A stretch of 12,089 nucleotides of DNA from Chloroflexota bacterium (GCA_003250455.1 QKGK01000574.1:1-12089); one strand, 5' to 3'. Positions 1 to 7,086 are shown, numbered from the stretch's first letter. Program-made: numbers and translations. Notes: generated by a model from the letters alone, not told the origin.

Positions 1-618
1 TTCGTCCAGCAAATGGATGCGGGCGACATACCCCTCCGCATCTGCCGGGGTGTTCAGCGGGTGCGACTCGGTGAAGAACATGATGAAAAGCTGCGGGTAG
101 CTGCGCACGCTCAGCGGGGAGACCAGATATTCCAAATCGGCATATTCGATCTCCCGGATGCCCTCTGCCAGGAACCATTCAAACACCTGGTACGAGACCT
201 GGTCGAACGCGGATAAGGAATCATAGTCATAGAGATGGAGCACAGTCAGCAGTTCCTGGTAAACCTGGCTGGTCTCCTGCTCACAGGCCAGGCTGAAGCA
301 GGTCAGTGCTTGCGGGGCGTCCGGGTCGGCTGCCAGTCCCAGTTCCAGCATCCCTTCCGGATCGCGTTCCAAAACCATCTGGTAGGCCTCGTCAAAAAAT
401 TCAGACAGCGGGATCGGTATCGGCTCCCCTGCACTGTCATCCCCAGCTGCCTGTGTCGGCGTTGGGACCAGGGTTTCCGCCGGTTCGGCCGTGGGGGCCA
501 GGGGTTCTGTTGGGGTGAACACAATTTCGTTTGCCGGCAGCGTGGCTGTCTCACCTCCACAGCCGGAAAGCGCCAGCAAGAACAGCAATCCCCCTGTCAG
601 CATCCATCTGGTGCGCAT
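1..618 (-). CDS. DUF885-type lipoprotein, N-terminal 206 residues (cut by left edge)
   Basis: The reading frame begins with ATG at 618-616, preceded by a strong AGGAGG at about 623-628, and stays open to the left edge, so the C-terminus is missing. Residues 1-20 are a lipoprotein signal: a basic start, a hydrophobic core and the lipobox LSGC with Cys20 as the lipidation site. A Thr/Pro/Ala-rich tether (about residues 35-60) follows, of the kind that holds a domain away from the membrane. From about residue 70 the pattern FFDEAYQMVLERDPEGMLELGL, then YDYDSLSAFDQVSYQVFEWFL and FFTESHPLNTPADAEGYVARI, resembles the start of DUF885 proteins, a family related to zinc peptidases. The zinc-binding part of that family lies further C-terminal and is outside the window, so catalytic competence cannot be judged. 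It should sit on the outer face of the membrane. The next gene is divergent. Confidence 0.8.
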   Translation of the reverse strand, partial: MRTRWMLTGGLLFLLALSGCGGETATLPANEIVFTPTEPLAPTAEPAETLVPTPTQAAGDDSAGEPIPIPLSEFFDEAYQMVLERDPEGMLELGLAADPDAPQALTCFSLACEQETSQVYQELLTVLHLYDYDSLSAFDQVSYQVFEWFLAEGIREIEYADLEYLVSPLSVRSYPQLFIMFFTESHPLNTPADAEGYVARIHLLDE

Positions 619-849
619 CTAAGCCTCCTGTCTCCATACCTTTTTGATATGTACTCAGCACAACCCCTGAAAGGGTTATTTTTTAGTATAGGGTATCCAG
701 AGCGCGGCTGCATTAAGCCCACATGAATCCGGCATATTAGGAGAGACACAGTCCCACAGAGAGCTGACCAAAACAGCAAGGAAAAAGGTAAAATGAAGAC
801 AGCAAAGACTTGGTGAAAAATCGAATTTGAGAAAGCACAAGAGGAGACC
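619..849. other. Divergent intergenic region between the lipoprotein and peptidase genes
   Basis: This 231-bp gap must hold the promoters of both flanking genes, but neither is clear. On the plus strand a TAAAAT at 789-794 with CTGACC 19 bp upstream (764-769) is a weak candidate for the peptidase. On the minus strand TATACT (complement of 685-690) is a plausible -10 without a recognisable -35. A short stem (AACCC 662-666 / GGGTT 673-677) followed by a T-run looks like a weak terminator but has no gene reading into it. Confidence 0.35.
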
Positions 850-2073
850 ATGAACCGCAGTTATCTGGAGAAGAAAGCCGCCCAACATCTGAAAACGCTG
901 TGCCACCAGATTCCCAACCGGCGTTTGGGCGCAGCAGGCAACCGTCAGGCAACCACCTGGTTTGCCAAGACAATGACCACATTTGGCTTTGAGGTGGAAA
1001 CCCCAGCCTTTGACTGCCTGGATTGGGAAGACCACGGTGCGCACTTACTCACCTCTTCTGGCGAAACCTTGGAAATATTTAACAGCCCCTACACCCGCCC
1101 TTGCCGGGTAACTGCACCGCTGGTTGCCGCCAGCACCGTCAATGCGCTGTCGCAGGCAAATGTGGAAAACAGCATCCTTCTGCTGCATGGCGATCTGACT
1201 GCTGAACAGCTGATGCCGAAAAAATTCCCCTTTTACAACCCCCAACATCACCAGGACATCTATCAGCTGCTGGAAAGCAAAGCCCCGCAGGCCATCCTCA
1301 CTGCCACCGGTCGCAACCCGGAGCTGGCGGGGGGAATGTACCCCTTCCCGATGATCGAGGACGGAGATTTTGATCTGCCTTCAGCCTATCTGAAAGATGT
1401 GGATGGGGAACGGCTGCTGTCATTTGTCGGGCAACCGCTTCACCTGACGATCGAATCTACCCGGATCCCGGCTGTGGGGCATAATGTCATTGCCCGTAAA
1501 CCGATGGTTAGTGGGCCGCGGTTGCTGTTCTGCGCCCATATCGATGCCAAAGACAATACCCCGGGAGCATTGGACAACGGCACCGGTGTGGTCGCCTTGC
1601 TGCTGCTGGCCGAACTGTTACAGGACTACTCCGGGAAGTTTCCCATCGAGTTACTGGCGCTCAATGGTGAAGACCACTACAGCGCCCAGGGACACAAACA
1701 TTACCTTGCCACCCAGTCAGAAAAGATCAACGAGATATTCCTGGCGGTCAACACCGACGTGGCCGGATATACCGGCGCGCTCTCTGCCTATTCTCTCTAT
1801 GGCTGCGCCGAGCCAATCGCAGAAGCAATCCATGCCGCCATGTCTGCTTACCCCAGCATCAAAGAAGGCCCGCAGTGGTATCAAAGCGACCATTCCGTCT
1901 TCATCCAGCAGGGCCGCCCTGCTGTCGCGATCACCTCTGAAAACTTTATGGAGCTTTCCACCAACATCACCCATACAGCCAAAGACGACCTCAATCTGGT
2001 GGACTACGCCAGGCTGGCAGATATTGTGCTGGCGCTGTATGCGATGATTGAGCGCTTAAACGGATTGAGCTAA
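850..2073 (+). CDS. M28-family zinc aminopeptidase-like protein
   Basis: This is a 407-residue protein, probably a metal-dependent exopeptidase that removes N-terminal residues from peptides. There is no signal peptide, so it should be cytoplasmic. The M28 metal-site pattern is complete in order: AHID with His230, PGALDNGTG with Asp242 (the bridging ligand in the family), NGED with Glu274 as the likely general base, NTDVAGY with Asp303, and THTAKDD with His375. SDHSVF (346-351) matches the conserved substrate-pocket segment. The N-terminal 210 residues contain a less conserved part that may be an inserted PA-like or lid region. One oddity is Asp275 where the family usually has the second Glu of an EE pair. 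The start ATG at 850 has AGGAG about 7 bases upstream. It is a single-gene unit ending at the hairpin near 2103. The exact substrate cannot be read from the sequence. Confidence 0.87.
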   Translation: MNRSYLEKKAAQHLKTLCHQIPNRRLGAAGNRQATTWFAKTMTTFGFEVETPAFDCLDWEDHGAHLLTSSGETLEIFNSPYTRPCRVTAPLVAASTVNALSQANVENSILLLHGDLTAEQLMPKKFPFYNPQHHQDIYQLLESKAPQAILTATGRNPELAGGMYPFPMIEDGDFDLPSAYLKDVDGERLLSFVGQPLHLTIESTRIPAVGHNVIARKPMVSGPRLLFCAHIDAKDNTPGALDNGTGVVALLLLAELLQDYSGKFPIELLALNGEDHYSAQGHKHYLATQSEKINEIFLAVNTDVAGYTGALSAYSLYGCAEPIAEAIHAAMSAYPSIKEGPQWYQSDHSVFIQQGRPAVAITSENFMELSTNITHTAKDDLNLVDYARLADIVLALYAMIERLNGLS

Positions 2074-2096
2074 TTTACATCACTTCCTTGGAAAAG

Positions 2097-2128
2097 AAAA
2101 AAGCGCCAGCAAATGCTGGCGCTTTTTT
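2097..2128. terminator. Bidirectional intrinsic terminator
   Basis: GCGCCAGC (2103-2110) pairs perfectly with GCTGGCGC (2115-2122) around a 4-base loop. The stem is flanked by six A on the left and six T on the right, so it works on both strands. It serves the convergent peptidase gene (plus) and cold-shock gene (minus). Confidence 0.93.
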
Positions 2129-2145
2129 AGTTGTTGTAAATAAAT

Positions 2146-2352
2146 TTACAGAGCAACAACGTTCTCGGCCTGCGGGCCTTTCTGACCCTGGACTACATCG
2201 AACTCTACGCGCTGACCTTCTTCGAGGTTGCGGTAACCATCAGCAACGATCGCGCTGAAGTGTACGAATACATCTTCGCCGCCTTCACGTTCGATAAAGC
2301 CATAGCCTTTGCTGCCGTTGAACCACTTGACAGTGCCTTGTACTTTCGCCAT
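2146..2352 (-). CDS. csp: Cold-shock domain protein (CspA family)
   Basis: This 68-residue protein is essentially one cold-shock domain, the usual length for the family. It is a five-stranded OB-fold that binds single-stranded RNA or DNA and acts as an RNA chaperone in the cytoplasm. RNP1 is KGYGFI (residues 15-20) and RNP2 is VFVHF (28-32). Trp10, Phe11, Phe19, Phe29, His31 and Phe32 supply the stacking surface. The start ATG at 2352-2350 is preceded by AAAGGAGT about 7 bases away. The gene has its own promoter at 2451-2479 and so a leader of roughly 90 nucleotides, typical of regulated cold-shock genes. The leader holds an inverted repeat beside the start codon, listed separately. Whether this copy is cold-induced or constitutive cannot be told from the protein. 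Confidence 0.97.
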   Translation of the reverse strand: MAKVQGTVKWFNGSKGYGFIEREGGEDVFVHFSAIVADGYRNLEEGQRVEFDVVQGQKGPQAENVVAL

Positions 2353-2405
2353 GATTTGGAACTCCTTTCATAAGTTATTGCCGGGTGTATCATGGGTTCC
2401 AAATC
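2353..2405 (-). promoter_or_regulatory. Inverted repeat in the csp leader next to the start codon
   Basis: In the csp mRNA, GAUUUGGAAC (complement of 2396-2405) is a perfect reverse complement of GUUCCAAAUC (complement of 2353-2362), which lies between the Shine-Dalgarno and the AUG. The loop is 33 nucleotides and contains most of the Shine-Dalgarno. A second pairing is also possible: CCAUGAU (complement of 2389-2395) with AUCAUGG (complement of 2349-2355), which includes the start codon. The two share the AUC and exclude each other. Control of translation by folding is inferred from this. Confidence 0.6.
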
Positions 2406-2450
2406 AAACACAAACACTTTGGATCAGAACTTCTGTTACTCGAGCGTCTT

Positions 2451-2479
2451 AGTGTACCGCAAATTTAATTTTTTATCAA
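2451..2479 (-). promoter_or_regulatory. Sigma70-type promoter of csp
   Basis: On the minus strand, -35 TTGATA (complement of 2474-2479) and -10 TACACT (complement of 2451-2456) are separated by exactly 17 bases in an AT-rich stretch. Transcription should start near 2444, giving a leader of about 90 nucleotides before the csp start codon. The promoter lies just downstream of the CBS-domain gene, so csp does not depend on read-through. Confidence 0.75.
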
Positions 2480-2498
2480 ATCCAATTTTCCACAATTT

Positions 2499-3812
2499 TC
2501 ACCAATTAATCTCGCCGCCCGCTGCCGCTGACACCAGCACTTTATCTACCCGCTTGCCGTCCATATCAACCACTTCCAGGCGCAGCCCTTTCCATTCCAA
2601 CACTTCGCCGGTGTGCGGAATATCCCCCAACTCGCCCATGATCAGCCCGCCAAGTGTCTGGTAACGCCCTTGCAGATCCTCATAAAGGTCCGTCTTTTTG
2701 ATCACATCCAAAAAGGCGCTCAGCGGGAGCATGCCGGCGCAAAGCAGGCTGCCATCCTCCCGGCGGGTAATCTGGGGATCAAATGTATCGCCATATTCCG
2801 GCATGTCCCCGGCGATGGTCTCAAAGAGATCTTTTTGAGTCACGATCCCGTCCACACCGCCAAACTCATTCATCACAAAAATGATCCCTGTCGCCTGCTG
2901 CTGCATGCGGGTCATGGCAGTATAGGCGTCCACCGAATCGGGCACAAACACGGGCGGCTCCAATACTGCATTCAGGTCGAAGCTGCCATCCCGCAGGTGC
3001 TGCTCCAGCAGGGCATTGGCGCCGACCACGCCCACCACCTGGTCGAATGTGTCCCTGGCAACCGGGTAGCGTTCGTAGTGGTTCTCCGAGATCGCCTGGC
3101 GCAGTTCCTCCTGTGTGGCGTACAGGTCCAGCCAGACCACCTGTGCCCGCGGGGTAATCAGCGTTTCCACCCGCATCCCGCTCAGGTTGAGCACCCCTTC
3201 CAGCATGGTTTCCTCGTGTTGGGTCACCAGCCCGGTGAGGGCGGCATGGTCAATCGTCTCGCGGATATCCGCTTCGGTCAGTTCCGGTTCCGGGGTCAGG
3301 TCAATCCCGGTCAGCCGGATGACCACCCCGGTAGAAAAGCTCAGAAAGCGCACCAGCGGCTTCATCCATCGGGAAAGCCCTGACAGCGGCCTGGCGACCA
3401 GCATGGCGTACCGCTCCGGGTTGCTGAGGGCAATCTGCTTGGGCACCAGCTCCCCGAGCACCAGCGATAAATAGGTGATCAGCAGGACCACAAGGCCGAC
3501 ACCGAGGCTGTCTGCATATGGCACCAGGAAATCGATCTCCCGCAGGAAGTCAGCGATCTCCTCCGAGAGGGTAGCGCCACCAAACACTCCGGCGCCTACC
3601 CCCACCAGCGTAATGCCGATCTGCACGGTGGACAAAAAATCTTCCGGCTCCTGCAGCAGTTCCAGCACATGCTGAGCGCGTTTTTTGCCGCGTTCTGCCA
3701 AGGCCACCAGCCGGAGTTTGCGTGCCGAGACCACCGCCAGTTCCGACATGGCAAAGACGCCGTTCAGCAACGCCAACAGAATAATCGTCCCAATTTCCAG
3801 CAATCCATTCAT
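2499..3812 (-). CDS. CNNM/CorC-HlyC family membrane protein with tandem CBS domains
   Basis: This 437-residue inner-membrane protein belongs to the family annotated as hemolysin or CorC-like; characterised members take part in magnesium or other divalent cation efflux. Residues 1 to about 190 form the DUF21/CNNM transmembrane domain, with an N-terminal helix (5-24), NGVFAMSELAVVSARK, the helical segment around GITLVGVGAGVFGG (66-79), and LVLGELVPKQIAL with the conserved GELVPK motif (120-125). Two CBS domains follow (about 213-270, starting at METLITPR-like RVETLITPRAQVVW, and about 283-340, ending in GIVTQKDLFETIAGD); they usually bind adenine nucleotides. The C-terminal CorC_HlyC domain is at about 350-428. 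The length is usual for the family. The start ATG at 3812 has AGGAAT upstream. No terminator is seen between its stop and the csp promoter. True haemolytic activity is unlikely; the family name is historical. Confidence 0.92.
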   Translation of the reverse strand: MNGLLEIGTIILLALLNGVFAMSELAVVSARKLRLVALAERGKKRAQHVLELLQEPEDFLSTVQIGITLVGVGAGVFGGATLSEEIADFLREIDFLVPYADSLGVGLVVLLITYLSLVLGELVPKQIALSNPERYAMLVARPLSGLSRWMKPLVRFLSFSTGVVIRLTGIDLTPEPELTEADIRETIDHAALTGLVTQHEETMLEGVLNLSGMRVETLITPRAQVVWLDLYATQEELRQAISENHYERYPVARDTFDQVVGVVGANALLEQHLRDGSFDLNAVLEPPVFVPDSVDAYTAMTRMQQQATGIIFVMNEFGGVDGIVTQKDLFETIAGDMPEYGDTFDPQITRREDGSLLCAGMLPLSAFLDVIKKTDLYEDLQGRYQTLGGLIMGELGDIPHTGEVLEWKGLRLEVVDMDGKRVDKVLVSAAAGGEINW

Positions 3813-3851
3813 CTTCCAATTCCTATCGGTCGTAACCGTAATTCAATACCG

Positions 3852-3860
3852 AGTATATCA
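3852..3860 (-). promoter_or_regulatory. Putative extended -10 promoter of the CNNM/CorC gene
   Basis: The minus strand reads TGATATACT here (complement of 3852-3860), an extended -10 element (TG, one base, TATACT). No good -35 is visible at 16-18 bases, which is common for this promoter type. The start would be near 3845, leaving a leader of about 33 bases. Confidence 0.5.
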
Positions 3861-3945
3861 AACTGCCCCGGTTAAGGTTGTTCCAGGCCTCTGATCGCGA
3901 GTGTGATCCCCGCATGTTTATGATGAGCGTCCTGCCGTACCAAAC

Positions 3946-3979
3946 AAAAAAAGCTGCCCGGTGCATCTGGGCAGCTTTT
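3946..3979 (-). terminator. Intrinsic terminator of the ABC-2 operon
   Basis: Read on the minus strand, AAAAGCTGCCC (complement of 3969-3979) pairs perfectly with GGGCAGCTTTT (complement of 3949-3959) around a 9-base loop and is followed by a run of seven T. It lies 25 bases beyond the stop of the last permease gene and separates the export operon from the CNNM/CorC gene. Confidence 0.92.
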
Positions 3980-4004
3980 CGTTCAGCGTAATCTTACCGT
4001 CCGC

Positions 4005-4799
4005 TCAGATATACAGGTCCCTTTTCTGATAGCTGATATACGCCGCTGCCAGGCTCACTACTACGATCCCTGCCGAGAGCCAGATATACAGCATCTCGAA
4101 GCGGGACTCGGTCAGCATCAGCAGCGGGTTGAAATACTTGAAGGGGGTAAAGTATTTGAGGAAATCAAAATTCTCGCTCAGGTCGGCGATCACCGAGAGA
4201 ATATAGGTCACCAGCAGCAGCGAGACCGCTACCGAACCGGAACGCTTATAATCTTTCATCGCCGCCCCCAGCAGCACGCCAAAAGCTAGGAAGATAACTT
4301 CCAGCATCAGCAGGGCAACCATGCCCAGGCGGATAAAGTCGAAGAACTCCTGGTCCGGATTATACGGCTGGGACAGGACAATGGTCAGCCCCCAGATGAT
4401 CACCACGAACAGCACGCAGTGGACCAGGGCTGCCAGCACCTTTCCGGTGATCAGTTTGGCCCGGGTGATCGGCATGGTCAGCGAAAATTCCACCGTTTTA
4501 TCGCGCTCCTCTTTGGCGATGATCCCGTTACCCAGCATGACGGCAAAAATGCTCACCATCAAGGCAAAGTACAAATACATCACCCCAAAGAAACCGCTCA
4601 GGGTCGTCAGGTTGAAGGCGTTCATCTGCAATACTTTCATCACCTGGTCGGGCACGGATGCAAGCACTTTCATCGTCTCCGGGTCCGCGGCAAAAGCAGA
4701 GAACTTGGAAATCCCCATATAGACAAACATCAGCGCAAACAGGCTCCAGAAGAACAGCGAGCGCAGGTTGGCTTTCAATTCCATCCAAAAGATATTCAT
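4005..4799 (-). CDS. ABC-2 type transporter permease (second permease of the operon)
   Basis: This 264-residue membrane protein forms the channel half of an ABC-2 exporter. Six hydrophobic segments are visible at about 13-30, 68-90, 118-141, 155-178, 187-206 and 236-255. The cytoplasmic motif EERDKTVEFSLTMPITRAKLITGK (about 98-120) is the coupling region typical of ABC-2 permeases that contacts the ATPase. The frame is open further upstream, but the ATG at 4799-4797 is preferred because AAGGAGG sits just before it and the protein then starts MNIFWMELK, like its partner's MNIYLHELK. It begins 10 bases after the stop of the first permease. The two permeases are homologous; both carry a TPFK(Y/H)F motif before the last helix, so they probably form a heterodimer. 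The exported substrate is unknown; drugs, peptides or lipids are all possible for this family. Confidence 0.9.
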   Translation of the reverse strand: MNIFWMELKANLRSLFFWSLFALMFVYMGISKFSAFAADPETMKVLASVPDQVMKVLQMNAFNLTTLSGFFGVMYLYFALMVSIFAVMLGNGIIAKEERDKTVEFSLTMPITRAKLITGKVLAALVHCVLFVVIIWGLTIVLSQPYNPDQEFFDFIRLGMVALLMLEVIFLAFGVLLGAAMKDYKRSGSVAVSLLLVTYILSVIADLSENFDFLKYFTPFKYFNPLLMLTESRFEMLYIWLSAGIVVVSLAAAYISYQKRDLYI

Positions 4800-4809
4800 C
4801 GCGTCCTCC

Positions 4810-5607
4810 TTATACCGTCGGGATGTTGCGGCGCTTGTAAAGCACATAGCTGGACATCAACGAAACCACGATCACTACTACGCTCACCATCACTTTGGAC
4901 ATGTCGTAGCTGCTGTCGTGGATGATGGCCGTGGCCTCAAAGTGCTTGAAGGGCGTCAGATAGTCGAATACATCGCCGCCCAGGGAACCGCCAAATGAGG
5001 CGATCAGGAACATACCAAACACCATGCCCATGGTCAGCGGGATCACCGAGCGCACCCGGCGCATCAGCAGCGAGATGACCATCCCCACTGCCAGGAAGAA
5101 TAGCTGCAGGAAAGTTACCGTCAGCAGCGCCAGTACAAAGGCATGCGTGTCGTAAGGCTCCTCCGTGAACATCTGTACGGCGAAATAGCTGCTCACCCAG
5201 ACCACCGCATTGGTGATCGCCAGGCTGGTGAGCGCGGCCAGCAGTTTGGCCGTCAGGATGGTTACCCGGCTGACCGGCTTGGCCAGCAAAAAGTCGGCAG
5301 TCAGCTCGCGCTCTTCCACCGAGACCAGCGAAAAGCCGTAGTTGGAAGCCTGGATGGAGATACAGATCTGCACAAACAGGAGCGTAAAGGCAAAGAATCC
5401 CAGCGGGTTCGATGCGTCCATCTTGTCCCAGCCGAAAGCTGCCAGCAGTTCCGGGGGATAATTGTCCAGGATGCTGTAAAAGGCTTCCAGGTCCGAAGCG
5501 ATCGAAGAGAACAAACCCAAAAAGATAAACGTGAGTGCTGTCACCGAGACTGACCAGGTGATCACTGAGCGCATGTTCATTTTTAATTCATGCAAGTAAA
5601 TATTCAT
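4810..5607 (-). CDS. ABC-2 type transporter permease (first permease of the operon)
   Basis: This 265-residue integral membrane protein has six hydrophobic segments at about 15-35, 69-88, 118-143, 156-182, 187-207 and 238-257. The long loop after the first helix (about 38-66) is probably extracytoplasmic. VEERELTADFLLAKPVSRVTILTAK (about 97-121) is the coupling-helix region shared with its partner and with other ABC-2 permeases. It starts with ATG at 5607, 9 bases after the stop of the ATPase gene; the ribosome binding site (GGCGG) is weak, so translation may be coupled to the gene before it. It shares a TPFKHF motif and a basic C-terminus (YKRRN) with the next permease, which fits an ancient duplication. 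Substrate not predictable. Confidence 0.9.
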   Translation of the reverse strand: MNIYLHELKMNMRSVITWSVSVTALTFIFLGLFSSIASDLEAFYSILDNYPPELLAAFGWDKMDASNPLGFFAFTLLFVQICISIQASNYGFSLVSVEERELTADFLLAKPVSRVTILTAKLLAALTSLAITNAVVWVSSYFAVQMFTEEPYDTHAFVLALLTVTFLQLFFLAVGMVISLLMRRVRSVIPLTMGMVFGMFLIASFGGSLGGDVFDYLTPFKHFEATAIIHDSSYDMSKVMVSVVVIVVSLMSSYVLYKRRNIPTV

Positions 5608-5616
5608 CAGGACCGC

Positions 5617-6489
5617 CTAAGCGTAATAGTGCATGAAGATTTCTTCGAGGGTCGGCTCCTCAATCAACACGTCACTGACTGGCTGCGCGCCAATCTGCCG
5701 GATGACCTGGTTGATGTCACCCTTGAAGAAGAAGGTGATCTCGCCGTCCTCTTTCTGCAGGTTGGTTGCGCCGTTGATGTCAAATACGGCCGGTTCCAGC
5801 CCTTCGGCCGTCACCCGGATCTTCTTGTAGTTGTTGTGCTGCAAGGTCTTGATATCTTCGATGGTGACAATCTCACCTTCGCGGATGATCGCCACCCGGT
5901 TGCACAGGCGCTGTACCTCGCTGAGAATATGCGAGGAGAAGAACACGGTTGCGCCTTTCCGATTCTCTTCGAGGATCAGATCGAAGAAGCGCTGCTGCAT
6001 CAGCGGGTCCAGCCCGGCAGTCGGTTCGTCCAGCATGATCAGCTTGGGGGAATGAAGCAGCCCCTGCACGATCCCGACCTTCTTTTTATTGCCATACGAG
6101 AGGTCGTCGATGCGGCGCTTGAGGTCCAGTTCCATCAGCTCGGCCAGTTCCTGGATGCGCTTAGTGCAGTCCTTTTTATAAAAGCTGGCGGAATATTTCA
6201 GCAGGTCGATGACCTTCATCTTGTCGTAATAGAACACCTCAGAGGGCAGGTAGCCGATCTCCTGCCGGATCTCCGGCCCGAACTTGATCACATCTTTGCC
6301 AAAGATGGTGGCGCTGCCGCCGGTCGGGTAGATCAGGGAAAGCAGCAGCCGGATGGTGGTGGATTTGCCCGCCCCGTTGGGGCCGATAAAACCGAAAATC
6401 TCCCCTTCTTCCACCTGGAGGGACACATCCTCGATCCCCCGGGATTTTCCGTAATATTTGCTTAAATGGGTAATCTCTATCAGTGACAT
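5617..6489 (-). CDS. ABC-2 exporter ATP-binding protein
   Basis: This 290-residue cytoplasmic ATPase drives the two permeases downstream. Visible motifs are Walker A GPNGAGKST (36-44), a GYLPSE segment (79-84) at the Q-loop position as in many ABC-2 ATPases, signature LSYGN (130-134) instead of LSGGQ, Walker B LIMLDEP with Glu155, a D-loop AGLD (158-161) and the H-loop His187 in SSHIL. The roughly 80 residues after the nucleotide-binding domain are the accessory C-terminal domain common in BcrA-like exporters. The frame extends upstream to 6537, but ATG at 6489-6487 is chosen because AAAAGGAG lies before it and homologues start at MSLIEI-like sequence; the longer start would also coincide with the predicted transcription start. 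It is the first gene of a three-gene operon with 9- and 10-base gaps. The family includes antibiotic-resistance and lipid exporters; the substrate is unknown here. Confidence 0.94.
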   Translation of the reverse strand: MSLIEITHLSKYYGKSRGIEDVSLQVEEGEIFGFIGPNGAGKSTTIRLLLSLIYPTGGSATIFGKDVIKFGPEIRQEIGYLPSEVFYYDKMKVIDLLKYSASFYKKDCTKRIQELAELMELDLKRRIDDLSYGNKKKVGIVQGLLHSPKLIMLDEPTAGLDPLMQQRFFDLILEENRKGATVFFSSHILSEVQRLCNRVAIIREGEIVTIEDIKTLQHNNYKKIRVTAEGLEPAVFDINGATNLQKEDGEITFFFKGDINQVIRQIGAQPVSDVLIEEPTLEEIFMHYYA

Positions 6490-6543
6490 CTGTTCTCCTT
6501 TTCCTGCCGGAACCCCTCCCCTGATTCGCGGCCACAAGCAAAA

Positions 6544-6572
6544 ATCATATCCCAGAAAATTTCGGGGGTCAA
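6544..6572 (-). promoter_or_regulatory. Sigma70-type promoter of the ABC-2 operon
   Basis: The minus strand has -35 TTGACC (complement of 6567-6572) and -10 TATGAT (complement of 6544-6549) with a 17-base spacer. Transcription should begin near 6537, about 48 bases before the chosen ATG at 6489. This also argues against the upstream start codon at 6537. Confidence 0.8.
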
Positions 6573-6582
6573 GATTAAACCG

Positions 6583-6624
6583 GAATATATGGGGTTAAGA
6601 AATGTTGTTTAACCCCATATATTC
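6583..6624. repeat. Perfect 16-bp inverted repeat, probable operator
   Basis: GAATATATGGGGTTAA (6583-6598) and TTAACCCCATATATTC (6609-6624) are exact reverse complements separated by 10 bases. No T-run follows on either side, so it is not a normal terminator. Its edge is 10 bp upstream of the -35 box of the ABC-2 promoter, where an activator or repressor could act. It is also about 80 bp upstream of the divergent promoter at 6706. No regulator gene is next to it; the binding factor is unknown. Confidence 0.75.
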
Positions 6625-6705
6625 AAGTGAATCTTTTATCAAAACCAGCTCTGTGGGGGCTGAGATTTGCATGATACCCACTGGTGGGGTTGGCGGGCGT
6701 CATCA

Positions 6706-6734
6706 TTGACAATTGCCCCTTTCTCATCTAGCAT
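6706..6734 (+). promoter_or_regulatory. Sigma70-type promoter of the small membrane protein gene
   Basis: -35 TTGACA (6706-6711, perfect consensus) and -10 TAGCAT (6729-6734) are 17 bases apart. The expected start near 6741 leaves only about 12 bases before the ATG at 6754, just enough to hold the GGAGG ribosome binding site (6744-6748). Confidence 0.75.
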
Positions 6735-6753
6735 ATCGGTAACGGAGGTACCC

Positions 6754-7086
6754 ATGCAGAAAAATATCCGCCTCATCCTCTCGCTCCAGGGGATGCTCTG
6801 GTTTGTAATGGCTTTTATCCAGTGGCAGAAATTTGGCAACCCGGCGATTGCCATTTTACTGGCTGTGGACGGGCTGGGCTTTTTGGCGCTGGCCTTCCTT
6901 TATTCCTGGCGCAAGATTTTCCGCTTTGCTACCCTGTTCTACCTGCTGGTCAACCTGGCGCTCACCATCACCGACCAGATGGGCCTGGCAGACTACCTGG
7001 TGCTGGCGCTCAACGCCATTATCATCCTGCTGGTACTGGCAGACCTGCGCGTTGCTTCGACCGCTGCCAATAAAAAAGGGGGGTAA
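6754..7086 (+). CDS. Small four-helix membrane protein, function unknown
   Basis: This is a 110-residue, very hydrophobic protein that I do not recognise. Four likely membrane helices lie at about 6-23, 31-50, 56-73 and 80-97, with a basic SWRKIFR loop between helices 2 and 3 and a short polar, Lys-rich tail (NKKGG). The basic loop would place the N- and C-termini and that loop in the cytoplasm by the positive-inside rule. There is no catalytic or metal-binding motif. The frame is open back to 6667, but ATG at 6754 is chosen because of the GGAGG at 6744-6748 and the promoter at 6706-6734, which would begin transcription inside a longer version. It is a single-gene unit, divergent from the ABC-2 operon and convergent with the pst operon. 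Confidence 0.75.
   Translation: MQKNIRLILSLQGMLWFVMAFIQWQKFGNPAIAILLAVDGLGFLALAFLYSWRKIFRFATLFYLLVNLALTITDQMGLADYLVLALNAIIILLVLADLRVASTAANKKGG

Noticed and set aside
662..683. Short hairpin with a T-run resembling a terminator
   Set aside because: The stem is only 5 bp and it lies between two divergent genes, so no transcript would normally need to end there.
2613..3383. Plus-strand open frame of 256 codons
   Set aside because: It is antisense to the CNNM/CorC gene, whose protein is clearly real.
3949..3979. Use of this hairpin as a plus-strand terminator
   Set aside because: It would have only four T on that side and no plus-strand gene lies upstream; it belongs to the minus-strand ABC-2 operon.
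5590..6465. Long plus-strand open frame of 291 codons
   Set aside because: It is antisense to the ABC ATPase gene, which has complete motifs; the antisense protein has no recognisable domain.
6583..6624. Palindrome as a transcription terminator
   Set aside because: Neither strand has a T-run after the stem, and no gene reads toward it.
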